Below are positions 39,743-52,440 of a stretch of 64,000 nucleotides of DNA, piece by piece. The notes beneath the pieces were generated by a model. The model searched no databases and had not been told where the DNA came from. It saw only the letters and a program-made list of their open reading frames with translations. The DNA comes from Batkoa obscura (Eukaryota > Entomophthoromycota > Entomophthoromycetes > Entomophthorales > Batkoaceae). The stretch covers positions 362,333 to 426,332 of the forward strand of contig JASVEC010000034.1 of the NCBI GenBank assembly GCA_030770535.1. Direction: 5' to 3'. The stretch's first letter is position 1; each line of letters begins with the position of its first letter. A program made the position numbers and the translations under genes.

Positions 39743-40595
39743 TTAATGTATATCAGAAGGAACTAATACTTCAGAAGGCAGTGAAACATTAGCAAAATTA
39801 ATGAGTTGAAAGAATCCAAACATTGATCCATTTTTGAGTTCTTGAGCTTCTTCTGAATTTGGCCATAATTTGGGAATTACCCATTTGCTAATTCGGAAAC
39901 ATACTGTTATCCATGTCAATGTACTAACGGTGCCTATACAATAAGCTGTCAATAATAAGTTTATAAAACAAAAAATAGTATATAAAGTACCTAGATAAGA
40001 GTTTGGTAGAGCTGCAAAGTATTCCAATGGTCCAAGAAGACCAATAGGTAATGAAAAAGTTGGAACTGATTTATAAAGTATTGACCATACTATTAAGATT
40101 CCATACATTAAAATATAAATTGCTAACTTTAAAGAGCCTTGAAATATACTCATTTCATACGTTAGATTTTTTTCTAAATTACAAAGCTTATAATATTTTA
40201 AATATAAAACCTAATTTACTTACTAGCTTCATGGTGCTCTTTTCTATATTTTTCTACTTTTCTACTTACTTTAGCCCATTTAGCAAATTCTTCCTAATCT
40301 AATTAGATTACAGATATTAAAGTATATAAAATAAAACCTTTGAATTGATTTTTGATTCTTCTTTTGTTGCTTCTTTAATAGCTTTAACGTATTTACAGCA
40401 GGTACGGTATTTTTTCCATTTAAATGTTTTAGCAACGAATACATATGTCTAATTAATAATTAAATAAAGCTGAATTATTAAAAATAAAAAATAAACCTTA
40501 TTAGTTATGCGAGATATCTTAAAAATCCTTAAAAACTCCACCAAGAAAGTCAGTATAAGGACCCATACTACAAATGATAAATCTATGTAAAACAT
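39743..40595 (-). CDS. GET1: GET1/WRB tail-anchored protein receptor subunit
   Basis: Minus-strand gene, five exons, ATG at 40595 to TAA at 39743. The order is that of Get1: a first membrane helix (FYIDLSFVVWVLILTFLVEF), a basic cytosolic coiled coil (KWKKYRTCCKYVKAIKEATKEE, then EEFAKWAKVSRKVEKYRKEH), and two C-terminal helices (LKLAIYILMYGILIVWSIL; TLTWITVCFRISKWVIPKL) separated by a loop with PIGLLGPLEYFAALPNSYLG. Human WRB shows MDEFARYARLERKINKM and the matching PLDRLVAFP loop. With Get2 it forms the ER receptor for Get3, which releases tail-anchored proteins for membrane insertion. Get2 is not in this window. Adjacent HemW is unrelated in function. Confidence 0.88.
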
Positions 40596-41072
40596 TTGAG
40601 ATATAAAAGTAAACCCTTTCTTAATTTTGAAGTTGTCTATAAAATTTTATAGATTTTATAAAATTTCGCAAATCAAGTCTAAAATTTTATCTATTATATT
40701 TTATTGTACTATCTTATATTAATTATACTATGACTATATTACAGTTATATAAAAATAGTTAATTATATATCAAATTAAAGTTAATTTTATTATACTTTAT
40801 TAAAATTCAAATTAACATTAAAATCACTTGAAGGTAATGACAGCATGACTAATACTATTTCAGTTTAAGCCTTAATTAACTTATATAATTGAAACTGAAA
40901 GGTCATTTAGCCGTAAATTAAATTGCTAGAAATAAATTTGCTAATTAAATTATGCAACCTAATTATTTTTAATTTATTACATTAACTATTCACATTTACT
41001 TTGATACAAAATCAAGGTGAATGTTAAATCAAATATATTACATTTTTATATTATAAAAGTAATTATTCAGAG
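40596..41072. promoter_or_regulatory. Divergent promoter region between GET1 and the carrier gene
   Basis: 477 bp of AT-rich DNA between divergent start codons. It contains both promoters; no individual element was recognised. Confidence 0.45.
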
Positions 41073-42675
41073 ATGACTAGAAATACAATGGAAGCAAGTC
41101 TAAAAGATAACGATCCTCTTCGTTTAGCTTTTGATACATTAGATAAAGATAAAGATGGGAAAATAGATTGTATTGATTTGCTAAATTCGTATTCAAAATT
41201 AGCTGATTCCATTATAGAACAACAAGATGAGGTATTTTATTAGTTTTTTAATCTAACATTAAATCTTTACTAATTTTATTAAATAAGTTAGCATTAAATA
41301 ATTTCATATTATCAAAAGTTGGTTGTAATACTTTGAATTTTGATCAATTTTGTCAGTTATTAGATACTTATGGTGTTCAAATAATTCCAGAAAGTTTAAA
41401 TGAAAAATATTCATTCCTAGATTCAAATATTGCTGGTTTATTAAGAGATCTTGCTTTAAATGATGCGATTAAAAGTAATTATTTTAAATATATGTATTTG
41501 ATGATATTAAATTATAAATAGCAAAACCAATAAAAGAACCTAAAAAAGAAAATAAGTTAATAAGTGATGTTAATTTAAATACTTTAAAGCACTTAGTGGC
41601 TGGTGGTATAGCTGGTGGAGTTTCACGTACAGTAGTCAGTCCTTTTGAAAGAATGAAAATTTTATTTCAAGTAAATCTAATTTATCTGCTTAATATATAT
41701 TTATTTATAAGTATTCTAGGTACAAGGTAATAATACAATGGGGTATAATTCTGTTTGGGGAACATTAAGTAAAATATGGAGAGAAGAAGGATTTGTTGGT
41801 TTTATGCGTGGTAATGGTACTAACGTTATTAGGATAGTGCCGTATAGTGCAGTTCAATTTGCATCCTATGAAAAATTTAAACTTGTAAGTATCAAGTATT
41901 GTAATTTAATACTAAAACTAATGTTTGATTAGCTTTTGCTCGCTCCAGGCGCAAGTGAGCTAGATACTACAAGAAGATTAACAGCTGGTGCATTAGCAGG
42001 AATCACCTCGGTGATCTTTACATATCCTCTTGATGTTGTTAGGACTAGGTTGAGTATTCAAAGTATAAATATTCCAGTTACTAAAACATCAAACACAACT
42101 CCAAAACCAGTAAGTGCTTCAAATGTGATCTCTCCAGTCAGAACACATACAACAAAAACGACCAATCCTCAGAAATTACCAGGTATATGGGGAACGCTTA
42201 CAAGCATGTATATGAAAGAAGGGGGCGTAAGAGCCTTATATCAAGGATTAGGACCAACTTTAATGGTAACACTATTTCATTTATTCTAATAAGTACTCAT
42301 CTATTAAAGGGAGTCGCTCCATACGTTGCATTGAATTTCCAATCCTATGAAGTATTAAGAGCCTATTTTACACCACCTGGTGAAACGAGTCCTTCGGGAG
42401 TAAGTAAACTCATTTGTGGTGCACTTGCTGGGACTATTGCTCAAACCTTCACTTATCCACTTGATGTCTTACGCCGTCGTATGCAAGTTAATGGTTTAAG
42501 CGATATGCTTGGTTATAAATACCGTAATACTTGGCATGCCGTTACTGAGATTGTTAAGAGTGAAGGGATCAAAGGACTATATAAAGGAATGATTCCTAAT
42601 TATCTAAAAGTAGCCCCGGCAATTGGTGTTAGTTTTTACACTTACGAGATATGTAAGAATGTTATGAACTGCTAA
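41073..42675 (+). CDS. Mitochondrial carrier with EF-hand-like N-terminus (YPR011C/SCaMC-like)
   Basis: Six exons (41073-41231, 41288-41474, 41522-41670, 41720-41884, 41933-42265, 42310-42675) give 452 residues. The first ~160 residues hold an EF-hand-like loop ([12 protein letters not shown]) and helices typical of short calcium-binding carriers. Three SLC25 repeats follow, each with its PxD/ExxR-type signature: [23 protein letters not shown] and [12 protein letters not shown], and with GxxxLYxG-like endings ([25 protein letters not shown]). A Ser/Thr/Pro-rich insert of about 40 residues interrupts repeat 2. The third repeat resembles both yeast YPR011C (an adenosine 5'-phosphosulfate carrier) and the ATP-Mg/Pi carriers; substrate cannot be decided by eye. 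Only one of the EF hands has a full set of acidic ligands, so calcium control may be partial. Confidence 0.88.
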
Positions 42676-43545
42676 TTTGTAGGATTAAATATTTACCTTT
42701 TCAAGAAAAAGTGAGCTCTAATTTTATATTTTATCCTTTAAATTATATATGATATATTATAATACACTGATAGATATAAAATAACTAACTTTTATTGAAT
42801 AAATTAGAATATATAGAATATGATACATTTAACATTTTAAATATATTTGTTAGACTAAAAAGTATCAATTTAATGAAGATGAGCTTATTTTTGAACTCAC
42901 TTGAATTATAAAAATTACAAAGTTTAATTAATATACACTTTAACCTAAATTTGCTTACGTTGATGGAAATGCTATTATGAAATCAAATTCGCATAAAATA
43001 ACTCATTTTAAATTGAATTAAATTCATAATAAAATAATAATTTATACTTTGAAATGGTACCATCAATATTCTTTTTCATTAAAGAATTTAATAAAATTCT
43101 TAACTTTACAAATTTATTCCAAGAACGATTTAAAAAATTTGCTTATAAAAAATTTTCATTTTAACTGGGGCTTGAGGATATAATGTTGCTATTAAAGTAT
43201 ACTGACCTCGAAAATATTAAACGTGTATCAAATCCGCTTTCTTTATTATTAAAATTATTCTTTGAATTTTTTTTGAAGGTAGAATAAAATTACTGTATAA
43301 ACTTTTTTATTGAATACATTAAAAAGATTCTTTTCAACCAATAACGACTCTTTAAAAAAAAGCTAAAAAATTAAGTTAATTAATTCAGTATTATAAAAAA
43401 TAAATCATTCAAATCATTTATGTATACTTGTACTTCTATTTATTTGATGTTCTTTAATTAGAGAATTCATTCAAAGCCATTTTATTAATTTATAATTAAC
43501 ACCTAAAGATTATTAGTAATTTGTTAACACTTAATATGATGTATC
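42676..43545. other. Convergent 3' intergenic
   Basis: 870 bp AT-rich spacer between convergent genes, no supported feature. Confidence 0.45.
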
Positions 43546-44891
<1,346 letters not shown>

Positions 44892-45353
44892 TTTAAAAGA
44901 GGTATGTTTTTTGGGGTACTTTAAATAATTGAATATTCTTTATTTCGAAGCTGCATATTTTAAGCAATTAATATTTTGCATAATATTTTGCATAATACTT
45001 CGAGAATAATTTGAAATAGTCACTGCCTTCAAATAGAAAAGCAAAGCTATTCCAAATGTATTAAACTAATAATTTGTATGTTTTAAATTATCTTAACTAT
45101 GTACGTTACAGTTTTAAGGTTTTACTCTAAATATCAATAATGTATAATGGTATTCGTTTTTAAATAAAGCTATATGCTAAAAAATTAAATACTTTTAATA
45201 ATGTTAAATTTTCATCTATAAATAATAATATAGTATTGCTCTAACTTTTTAAAGTATTTATTGTGTTTTAGAATGATATTATTAGATAGTATCGTATTAT
45301 CTAATAATAAATAAGGCATATCAAAATAGGATATGACGCCATTTTTAACGACT
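44892..45353. other. Intergenic, no feature seen
   Basis: 462 bp between the PRMT1 start and the CCDC47 stop; it should contain the PRMT1 promoter. Confidence 0.5.
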
Positions 45354-46829
45354 TTATTTTCGAATAGTCATCTTGGCTTGCTGTTTTTTAGTTTTCTTCT
45401 TAGCTTCTTTTTCTTCCAACTTACGTTGTGCGGCAGGTGAGAGAGATTCACGGCTTTCAAGCTCCTTACGACGTTTTTGGTTGAGTCTTTCTTCTAACTC
45501 TTCTTTTTGACGCTCGCGTTCTTCTTTAAGTAAACTTGAATAGGCCTCTTCACGATTTTTTAACAACTTAGCTTTTAAATCAGATCTAAAGTCTATAGTA
45601 GAAACAGAATCAACTATATGCAATAAAAGACGATGTAATGAAGCAAGTTGTTCACTGTTGTTAAAACGATATTTGAAAGTGATGGTATGGTTGGTTTGGA
45701 TAGGTAAAGATTCTGGTTGTATACGTGGTTGGTCTGAAATGACGAATCCCTCAAATCCCTGCTTAATTTCCTTAAGTTTAGAAATTAACTGAGTAGTAAG
45801 GATTGCACGAGTTATGTCGCCATGCTCAGATAAAACAACAAGACCTTCGGGTAAGGAGGGATCATTAGATTGTTTAGTGAAATAGTTCTAATAAAGTCAA
45901 ACTTGCTATGCTATAGATAAATATAGTCTTACCACATCGTTTCTTTCTTTTCTTAATCCATTAGATAAATTTCTGGGAACAACACCAAACACGCCATTGA
46001 AAGTAGATTCTGGAAGTTGAACTTGGATTTCAACATGATCATATACTGGTTGATATAGAGAATAAATCATTCTAAATACGTCATGTCTTGGATATAGCTA
46101 AAACAAAATACATTATTAGCCGAAAACCTTTGATTGAAAAAATGTTACTTGAAGTCTACCAAAAACAAAGTTACAATTAGCTCTACCAGTTGCATAAAAG
46201 ATAAAATCGCTTGCACCGTTACGCATAAGGAAGAAGCCGCGATCATCTCCAAGGATAGAAAATTGCTGAGTGAAATATTCTATTGAACCTTTTAACCTAG
46301 ATCTAATTTTAGTACAAAATAAACTATATTATGTCTTTATTTACCATTTTTTTGCCAACTTTTCATTTTGCCCACTTCCTAACAAGTAAACTGCGTAATA
46401 ACTTGACAGCGCTAATGCCAATATACATTCAATCCAATAATCAGCCCAATTGATATGGGCTAAAATAATTAGCCTTACTGTCTTTATAAAATCTAAATAA
46501 TATACCTAAATTTTCCCAGATTGATTTTTGAGCGTTTTGGTTTCCTTCTACCTTTGCTTTCTTTGGGAATGAAAATGGGCTTGCTTTACTCTCTGTGGGG
46601 TTTTCGGTATTCTCTGAGCTACTTTTCGTTTCAACTTTGACACTTAAAGTATTAGTAAGGTCATCGTCTTCATAAGTATCTTCTTCAATTTCTATCCATA
46701 AAACATTGATATTAAATAAAAATAAATTTATTATATAGTACCTTTTTCTGAGGAGGGACTACTTTGAGTAACTTTACTAATAAATAGTGTACAAAGGATG
46801 AGTAACAATAGCTTTTTTGTTATATTCAT
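45354..46829 (-). CDS. CCDC47: CCDC47-like ER membrane protein (PAT complex)
   Basis: Minus-strand gene of about seven exons, ATG at 46829 to TAA at 45354. A signal peptide (NITKKLLLLILCTLFISK) precedes an acidic luminal stretch (EIEEDTYEDDDL). One membrane helix follows (WADYWIECILALALSYYAVYLLG), then a cytosolic domain with RDDRGFFLMRNGASDFIFYATGR-type strands (seen as LGDDRGFFLMRNGASDF), VFGVVPRNLSNGLRKERND, LPEGLVVLSEHGDI, and a long charged coiled coil ending KKKTKKQQAKMTIRK. This is the DUF1682/CCDC47 layout. CCDC47 with Asterix forms the PAT complex, which shields semi-polar transmembrane helices beside the Sec61 translocon. Together with GET1 five kilobases away it is the second ER-insertion factor here, probably by coincidence. 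Confidence 0.88.
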
Positions 46830-47188
46830 TTATAAAAGTAAAACCGAAATAAAAAAATCTGTAATTTGTATTTATTTAAAAATGCAACCAATAAAATAAG
46901 AATTGGTTTCATTTTTCGAGTGGCGATTTTTTAGTGTATAGGAAAAAAAGTAATGAATGTTTCACAGCTGCTTCAACTCTAGTGTGACTTAATTTGCGGT
47001 GGTTTTTAGAGCCACCTTTTACTTAATTTTTTTTAAAACCTAAACTTATAAATTTAAACTAATTTTAACAAAATTTTATTACTAAATAAACTGTAAGTAA
47101 GTTGAAATAGAGTAGTAGCAGCAGCATTTTAATATTTATTTTTATCAGATAAAATAAAGGGTTTTACTAGGTTCTCCAATAAAATAAC

Positions 47189-47285
47189 AGGGGTGTATTT
47201 TTTGTTTAAGAGTTTTATTAGCAATCTTTCGGCTCAAATAGCACTTAAAAAATGGAAAAAGTACTGAAACCAAGAAAAATATTCA
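47189..47285. mobile_element. MITE copy 6
   Basis: Diverged. Left end AGGGGTGTATT, core TTAGCAATCTTTCGGCTCAAA and GCACTTAAAAAATGGAAAAA, right end ATATTCA. Confidence 0.8.
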
Positions 47286-47491
47286 TATAGTGTTAAAAAA
47301 ATATTATTTATTAATTTATTAAACTATTAAAAGTACATTTAATTCTTATTTAAAAATCAAATTAAAAACACCCAAAAGAAAAGATTTTGGCTGTAATTTA
47401 ATTAGCTAGATATATTTTAAACTAAGATTATGTTAACAACCATAAATTAAAATTAGGTTTGTTAATCAATATTCTAAATTTAATTTAAATA

Positions 47492-47592
47492 AGGGGATAC
47501 TTTTTTGTGTTTAGGAATTCTATTAACAACCTTTTCATTCAAATAGTGCTTAAAAAATGGAAAAAAAATGAAATCAAAAAAAAACATTACTA
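47492..47592. mobile_element. MITE copy 7
   Basis: Diverged. Left end AGGGGATAC, core AAATAGTGCTTAAAAAATGG, right end AACATTACTA. Confidence 0.8.
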
Positions 47593-47636
47593 TATAGTCT
47601 AAAATATTAAAAAACTTAGATTGTATTAAGATAATA

Positions 47637-47735
47637 TGGAGATATATACTTTTATTTTTTCTATTTTTTGAGCACTATTTAAGCAGAAATTTTATTACAA
47701 ATTCTTAAACAATGAAACCAAAAAAAACATCTTCA
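47637..47735. mobile_element. MITE copy 8, rearranged
   Basis: Ends TGGAGATAT and ACATCTTCA. The left two-thirds read in reverse orientation, while the right end (AATGAAACCAAAAAAAACA) is also an end of the 'plus' type. The copy therefore looks like a recombinant carrying the same end twice. Confidence 0.65.
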
Positions 47736-47993
47736 TATATATTATGCCTTTAGAAAAAAATGAATAAAGACTTCAAAAAAACTACTGCTGAAGATGTTTT
47801 TTATTTTAATACTTATAATAAGCACTTATAATAACTATTATCATGCTTTATATATAGCCATCTAATTAAAATATAAATGTGAAATATGAAATAAAGCAAA
47901 GTTGACAAAATTTAGTTTTGAAGTTTCTTGCTTTTTTATAAAGTTTATAAAAACTTTATAGCTAATAATATTATTAACTTTTTAATTAAACTT

Positions 47994-48182
47994 TGTAAAA
48001 TATTGGTTTGTCAGCCCCATGGTTAATTATAGTATAACAATCGCCTAAGCTATTGTGTTCTCAAGTTTAGAGACAATCAAACTAAGAACCTGAGATTGAT
48101 TGTCTCTAAACTTGAGAACACAATAGCTTAGGCGATTGTTATACTATAATTAACCATGAGACTGACAAAGCGATATTTCACA
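47994..48182. mobile_element. Fold-back element with 63-bp perfect arms
   Basis: 48018-48080 and 48096-48158 are exact inverted repeats, with a 15-base loop between. The outer ends (TGTAAAATATTGG and CGATATTTCACA) are imperfect inverted repeats. The right two-thirds are the same sequence as the right end of the telomere-adjacent element at 63250-63356. It is therefore an internally deleted fold-back version of that subtelomeric family. Confidence 0.88.
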
Positions 48183-48318
48183 CAATTAAAATAAGTTTTA
48201 AATAGAGAGATTTAACTTTAGGCTTTTTAGATTTAATCATCATATTAGACACAAATTTAAAATTTTAAAATTTGGATTAATTTCTAAGTAAATTCTGAAA
48301 CCAATTAGGACAGCCCTA
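48183..48318 (-). mobile_element. 5' end fragment of the DDE transposon (minus orientation)
   Basis: Matches the 5' terminal region of the full-length copy (61263-61883 without its insert), ending at the terminus AATTAGGACAGCCCTA. Only ~136 bp remain. Confidence 0.75.
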
Positions 48319-48558
48319 AATAGTTTGTTTATTTGATAATAAGTATTTCTCAATTAAGCTTTATAAGGATATGTATTTAAGATCTAGTAGAAGTTCAACT
48401 AACTTACAGTATAAACTATAATATAATGATTTAGAACTGTGTCTGGGTACTTTTGTTTCAATAAAAGATATGATTTTATAAAATTTTAAGCAAAGTTTTT
48501 AAAGTACGAATTTTTTTAAAAATTGGATAAAATAATGAAACTAATTCAGACAACCCCA
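48319..48558 (+). mobile_element. 3' end fragment of the DDE transposon (plus orientation)
   Basis: Matches, reverse-complemented, positions 58854-59110 of the full-length copy. It includes ATGAAACTAATTCAGACA and the terminus CAACCCCA, followed by TA. It abuts the opposite terminus of the fragment to its left. Confidence 0.78.
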
Positions 48559-48584
48559 TATAATATATAATATATGGGGATGTA

Positions 48585-48676
48585 TTTTTGTGTTTGAGAA
48601 TTTTACTCACAACTTTTTCGCTTAAATAGCGCTTAAAAAATGGAAAAAATAATGAAATAAAAAAAAAACACTCTCA
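48585..48676. mobile_element. MITE copy 9
   Basis: Ends TGGGGATGT and ACTCTCA, flanked by TA on both sides. It is inserted just upstream of the transposase frame of the plus-strand transposon copy. Confidence 0.88.
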
Positions 48677-49009
48677 TATAATTATAATTATTTGACTTTT
48701 TTTATTAAAATAAAAACAAAATGCAAGCTTTTATAACTAAATTTCGAAATGGAATTTTTGAAAATGTTGATATAGTACGGAGAAGCACATTATATAAACA
48801 TTGTAATTCATTTACATCAATTTTAACAGCTGTTTACAATAGCCTAAGTTTATGGAATCTCATAGCAAAACAAAAAAGAAAGATATATTATCAAATTTTA
48901 CTATCAATAATAAAAAATCTAATCAAGCAATGTATAAAATTAGTGTTTTAAGGGAAATAAGAAGCAAAAACCAACAAGTAGCATTATTATCAACTATAAC
49001 TTCAGTATA

Positions 49010-49108
49010 TGGGGTATTTTTTTTATCTTCATTACTTTTTATATCTTTAAGCGCTATTTGAGTGGAAAAATTGTGAGTAAAATTCTTAAACACAAAAATA
49101 TATCCCTA
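49010..49108. mobile_element. MITE copy 10, inside transposon copy C
   Basis: Ends TGGGGTATT and ATATCCCTA, flanked by TA (49008-09 and 49109-10). The target is the CTTCAGTA/TATTCTTTT junction, exactly where the full-length transposon inserted into copy A at 58854. Confidence 0.9.
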
Positions 49109-49346
49109 TATTCTTTTGGTGAATATAAAAGTTTTGGGTTTAATATAAGTAGAAAGCAATACAATTATTTAAAAATAAGTAATAATGATAATAAAATGTT
49201 ACCATTACAGCCTATTATTAAAAATACAAAGAAAATTAATAAACAAATTGAAACTATTATACAGTATTTACTAAATGATTCAACTATTCCATCGAGATCT
49301 AACAAAAAAAATAATGATAGTAAATATTCATCAGATAAGATAGATA

Positions 49347-49447
49347 TGGGGATGTATTTCTGTATTTAAGAATTTTACTCACAATTTTTCCACCTAAATA
49401 ACGCTTAAAAGATGGAAAAAGTAATGAAGCCAAAAAAAACAGCCCCA
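49347..49447. mobile_element. MITE copy 11, inside transposon copy C
   Basis: 101 bp, ends TGGGGATGT and ACAGCCCCA, flanked by TA. The same insertion with matching flanks is present in copy A at 62121-62221. Confidence 0.92.
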
Positions 49448-49963
49448 TATATTAAATAAAAGTAAAAGAATGATATATGGTAAATATTTTAATGATTTAA
49501 AAGATCAAGCAGTAGCTAGATCAATATTTTTTAAATATATACTAAGTAATTTCAAAAATGTAGAAATGAAACAAATTCATGTAATATATTGACCAGTATA
49601 CAGTTAGAAAAAGGTTATTTGAAAATAAAATAAAGTAAACATAGTAATAAAAAACAAAGCAGAAATAGAAATTTGCAATAAAGAGAAAAGTTTACAAAAG
49701 CTTCATAAATTTTGTGTTGATACTTAAAAAAACATATTTGATGAAACCATTAAATAATTAAATAATAAAAGTTGTATAATATTTTTAGATTTTAAACGAA
49801 ATATGGAAATAGGAACAAGACTAGGTTCAATAAATTTAGATCATTATAACAAACAAGCTATATCAGTATTAGGTTTTAGTGTTTTATATTTAAAAGATGA
49901 TAAAACAATAGGCAAAGTTTAATTTGATTATTCATCTGAAACATTAAATCATGATTCAACATA

Positions 49964-50064
49964 TGGAAATGTTTTTTTTGGTTTCATTACTTTCTCTATT
50001 TTTTAAGCGTTATTTGGGTGGAAAGATTGTTGATAAAATTTTTAAATGAAAAAATACATCCTCA
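49964..50064. mobile_element. MITE copy 12, inside transposon copy C
   Basis: Ends TGGAAATGT and ATACATCCTCA, flanked by TA. The uninterrupted sequence in the full-length copy (GATTCAGTATGTGCAGG) shows the empty site. Confidence 0.9.
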
Positions 50065-50571
50065 TATGCAGGAGATTGTTTAATTGATTTAATCTCTACA
50101 GAGTTTTTATTTAAAAAGTTTACAAAAACTAATATATGGGCAGATACAGGAAATCATTCTAGATCCCAAGAGTTCCTATATTATATATTTGAAATTCATA
50201 AAATAAATAGTAGCCTAAATACTGATCTTAATTTTTTTGCTGAGCATCATGGAAACATTTAAAAATAGAAAAGTAGTTTTGAAGCATTAGGTAAAATAGA
50301 GTATATCAATCAATTAATTTCAGAATTTGGGACTTTTATTTGCTAACATAATAAAATCAACAACCCAACTGTCAATAATGGGAAAACAGATATAATTTTT
50401 AAAAAGCATGAAAGAAACAAAAATGAAAAAAAAAATAATAGAGATACAAGAGACTAAGAAGTATTTACATATTAAACATAACAATAAATTACATCATTAT
50501 CCAATATATAATAGATAAAAGAAAGTGATGTAATTCCAATTAAACTTATAGAGTCTATAGAAAATAAAAAA

Positions 50572-50671
50572 TGAGGATGTATTTTTGTATTTAAGAATTT
50601 TTCTAATAATTTTTCTACTAAAATGGTGTCTAAAAGATGGAAAAAGCGATGAAGCCAAAAAAACATCCACA
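50572..50671. mobile_element. MITE copy 13, inside transposon copy C
   Basis: Ends TGAGGATGT and AACATCCACA. Flanks suggest AA or a slightly longer duplication (TAGAAAATA occurs on both sides). Confidence 0.82.
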
Positions 50672-51110
50672 AATAGAAAATAGAAAAATTAAAAAATCAA
50701 TCCCATCTTGACTTACGAAAATAACAGGGAATTCAAAATTTTTGATATTTACTAAGTGGGTAATCTGTTAAATGATAGAAATAGATTATTAAATGTTAAT
50801 ATTGCTTAAATCATTAATAACTAAGAATAAATGGTCAAAGAGTAAGCAATTGTAATAACAAGTAAAAACTATTACTATATTGCCTGTATTACATAGGGGT
50901 GATTAATTATAGTTTTGGGGCTAACCACTCTCTTCCATGCAGATATTTATTAACTTACTAATATATTGATAATGCAATTATAATATTAAAATAGCTTATT
51001 TATTTGATAGCAAATCTATAATGTTGGCTATAAATAAGTCAATAATAAATACTTCCCAATGAAGTTTTGTGAGAGTATGTATTTATTTACATAATGCAAC
51101 TTTGGTTAAT

Positions 51111-52440
51111 ATTAACATATTTTATATTAGTAAAGGTCTTACTAATCTAGGAATTTCTATTAAATTTAATAGAAATTTTGTTAATTATAATATAAATTGT
51201 AAAATAATTTAAAACTGTCGGATACTTCTGGTTTTTAACAAAGAATTTAATTTTGTTAGTTTGTTAAAATTTGGAAACAAATTATTTCTAATAATATACT
51301 TTTTATAGCAACTTATATTGTAAGCATATAGTTTGGATATAAAACATGTTTGATAAAAGTTGCTATTTTAGACCTTTTGTATCATTTTACAAAAACTATT
51401 TTGAGCACAACTCTGTTATAAAATAAAATTAGTATTTTCTTTTAATTTTTAAATTTTAATATTATTTTATTTAACTGATGATATTATTTACTTGCTTAAT
51501 TCTAAATAATAGTATTTGATAAGTTATGTTAAACAAATTGCAAAATAGGGACGAGTTAATATAAGATAAGTTATCAAACCTCCTTAACCTTCTAATTTCG
51601 AGAAAAAAGTACCTTTCCTTTTTTTAGTAGTCTGTTAATAAGTTATAACTTTAAAGCTATAAATGTTCTATACTTTATGCTTTGTATTCAAATAGATAAA
51701 ATTTTATTATAAAGAGAATCTTACATTTGGGTTTGCTATATTCGGTGAAAATACATTTATTACTGAACAGTATTATCATGTTTCAAAAGCCTTCTATATT
51801 TAGAATTAATTAGCATAAAAATAAAGCATAACAATAATGTCATGTTACAAAATTATAGCTTTGATTGTACTTTAGCCTTTTTATCTTTTGGTAAATTTTT
51901 ATATTCAACTTTTTATTCTATAATATATTTTAAAATTCATAAAAATCTCGTTCTTATTCACTTGATTGATGAAATATATCAAATATATCCTATGATAAAA
52001 ATATTAAAATAGTTCAAAGTTAACTTGTGAAGCTTCAAAAATAATCAAGTACAGCTTTTTAATTAAATTAGAAGTAGTAAATGAAGGTAACAGACTATTT
52101 TAAGGAAATAATAACAACCTTGTACATAAAAACATCCGCAATTAAAGTTCGAGATTCTAAAGCAATGAAAAAAAATAATTGGATTAAATTTTAAAGTTTG
52201 TTCTATTTATAACAAAAATACGTTTACCATTAAGAAATAGATGAATGTCTGTGTACTGCAATGTTAAATACAAATCTTATTTTGAAATGATTTAAATCTA
52301 CAATTTGAAAAACGATGGGAACTACATGAATATTATTATTGGGTATGCATTATTTATTCTCGAAGTCTAAATTTATATATGTCCAAATATGATATATAAA
52401 CAGTTGAACTACAATCTAAACCTTGACTTTTAACATTAAA
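51111..52440. other. AT-rich spacer, no gene seen
   Basis: Contains the faded 3' end of transposon copy C and the promoter of the receptor gene. No other repeat recognised. Confidence 0.45.

Larger units (their letters stand above)
46830..47993. other. Start of the gene-poor subtelomere
   Basis: Contains three diverged MITEs (47189-47285, 47492-47592, 47637-47735) and AT-rich spacer. No gene was seen between CCDC47 and the receptor gene at 52441. Confidence 0.55.
48679..51110 (+). mobile_element. Transposon copy C, decayed, with four internal MITEs
   Basis: A plus-strand copy of the DDE transposon whose transposase begins at 48721 (QAFITKFRNGIFENVDIVRR). It can be followed through KPIIKNTKKINKQIETIIQY, the D-containing LDFK segment, the WADTGNH segment (50136-50200) and on to about 50820. 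Several stops and frame changes break it, plus MITEs at 49010, 49347, 49964 and 50572. The 3' region, with AATTATAGTTTTGGGGCTAA, remains similar to the full-length copy to about 51.1 kb, after which the match fades. The terminal CAACCCCA was not found, so the right limit is approximate. Codons that are TAA in other copies are CAA here (NQQVALLS). Confidence 0.8.

Noticed and set aside
50472-50672. Minus-strand 66-codon frame
   Set aside because: Made of MITE copy 13 plus antisense transposase.
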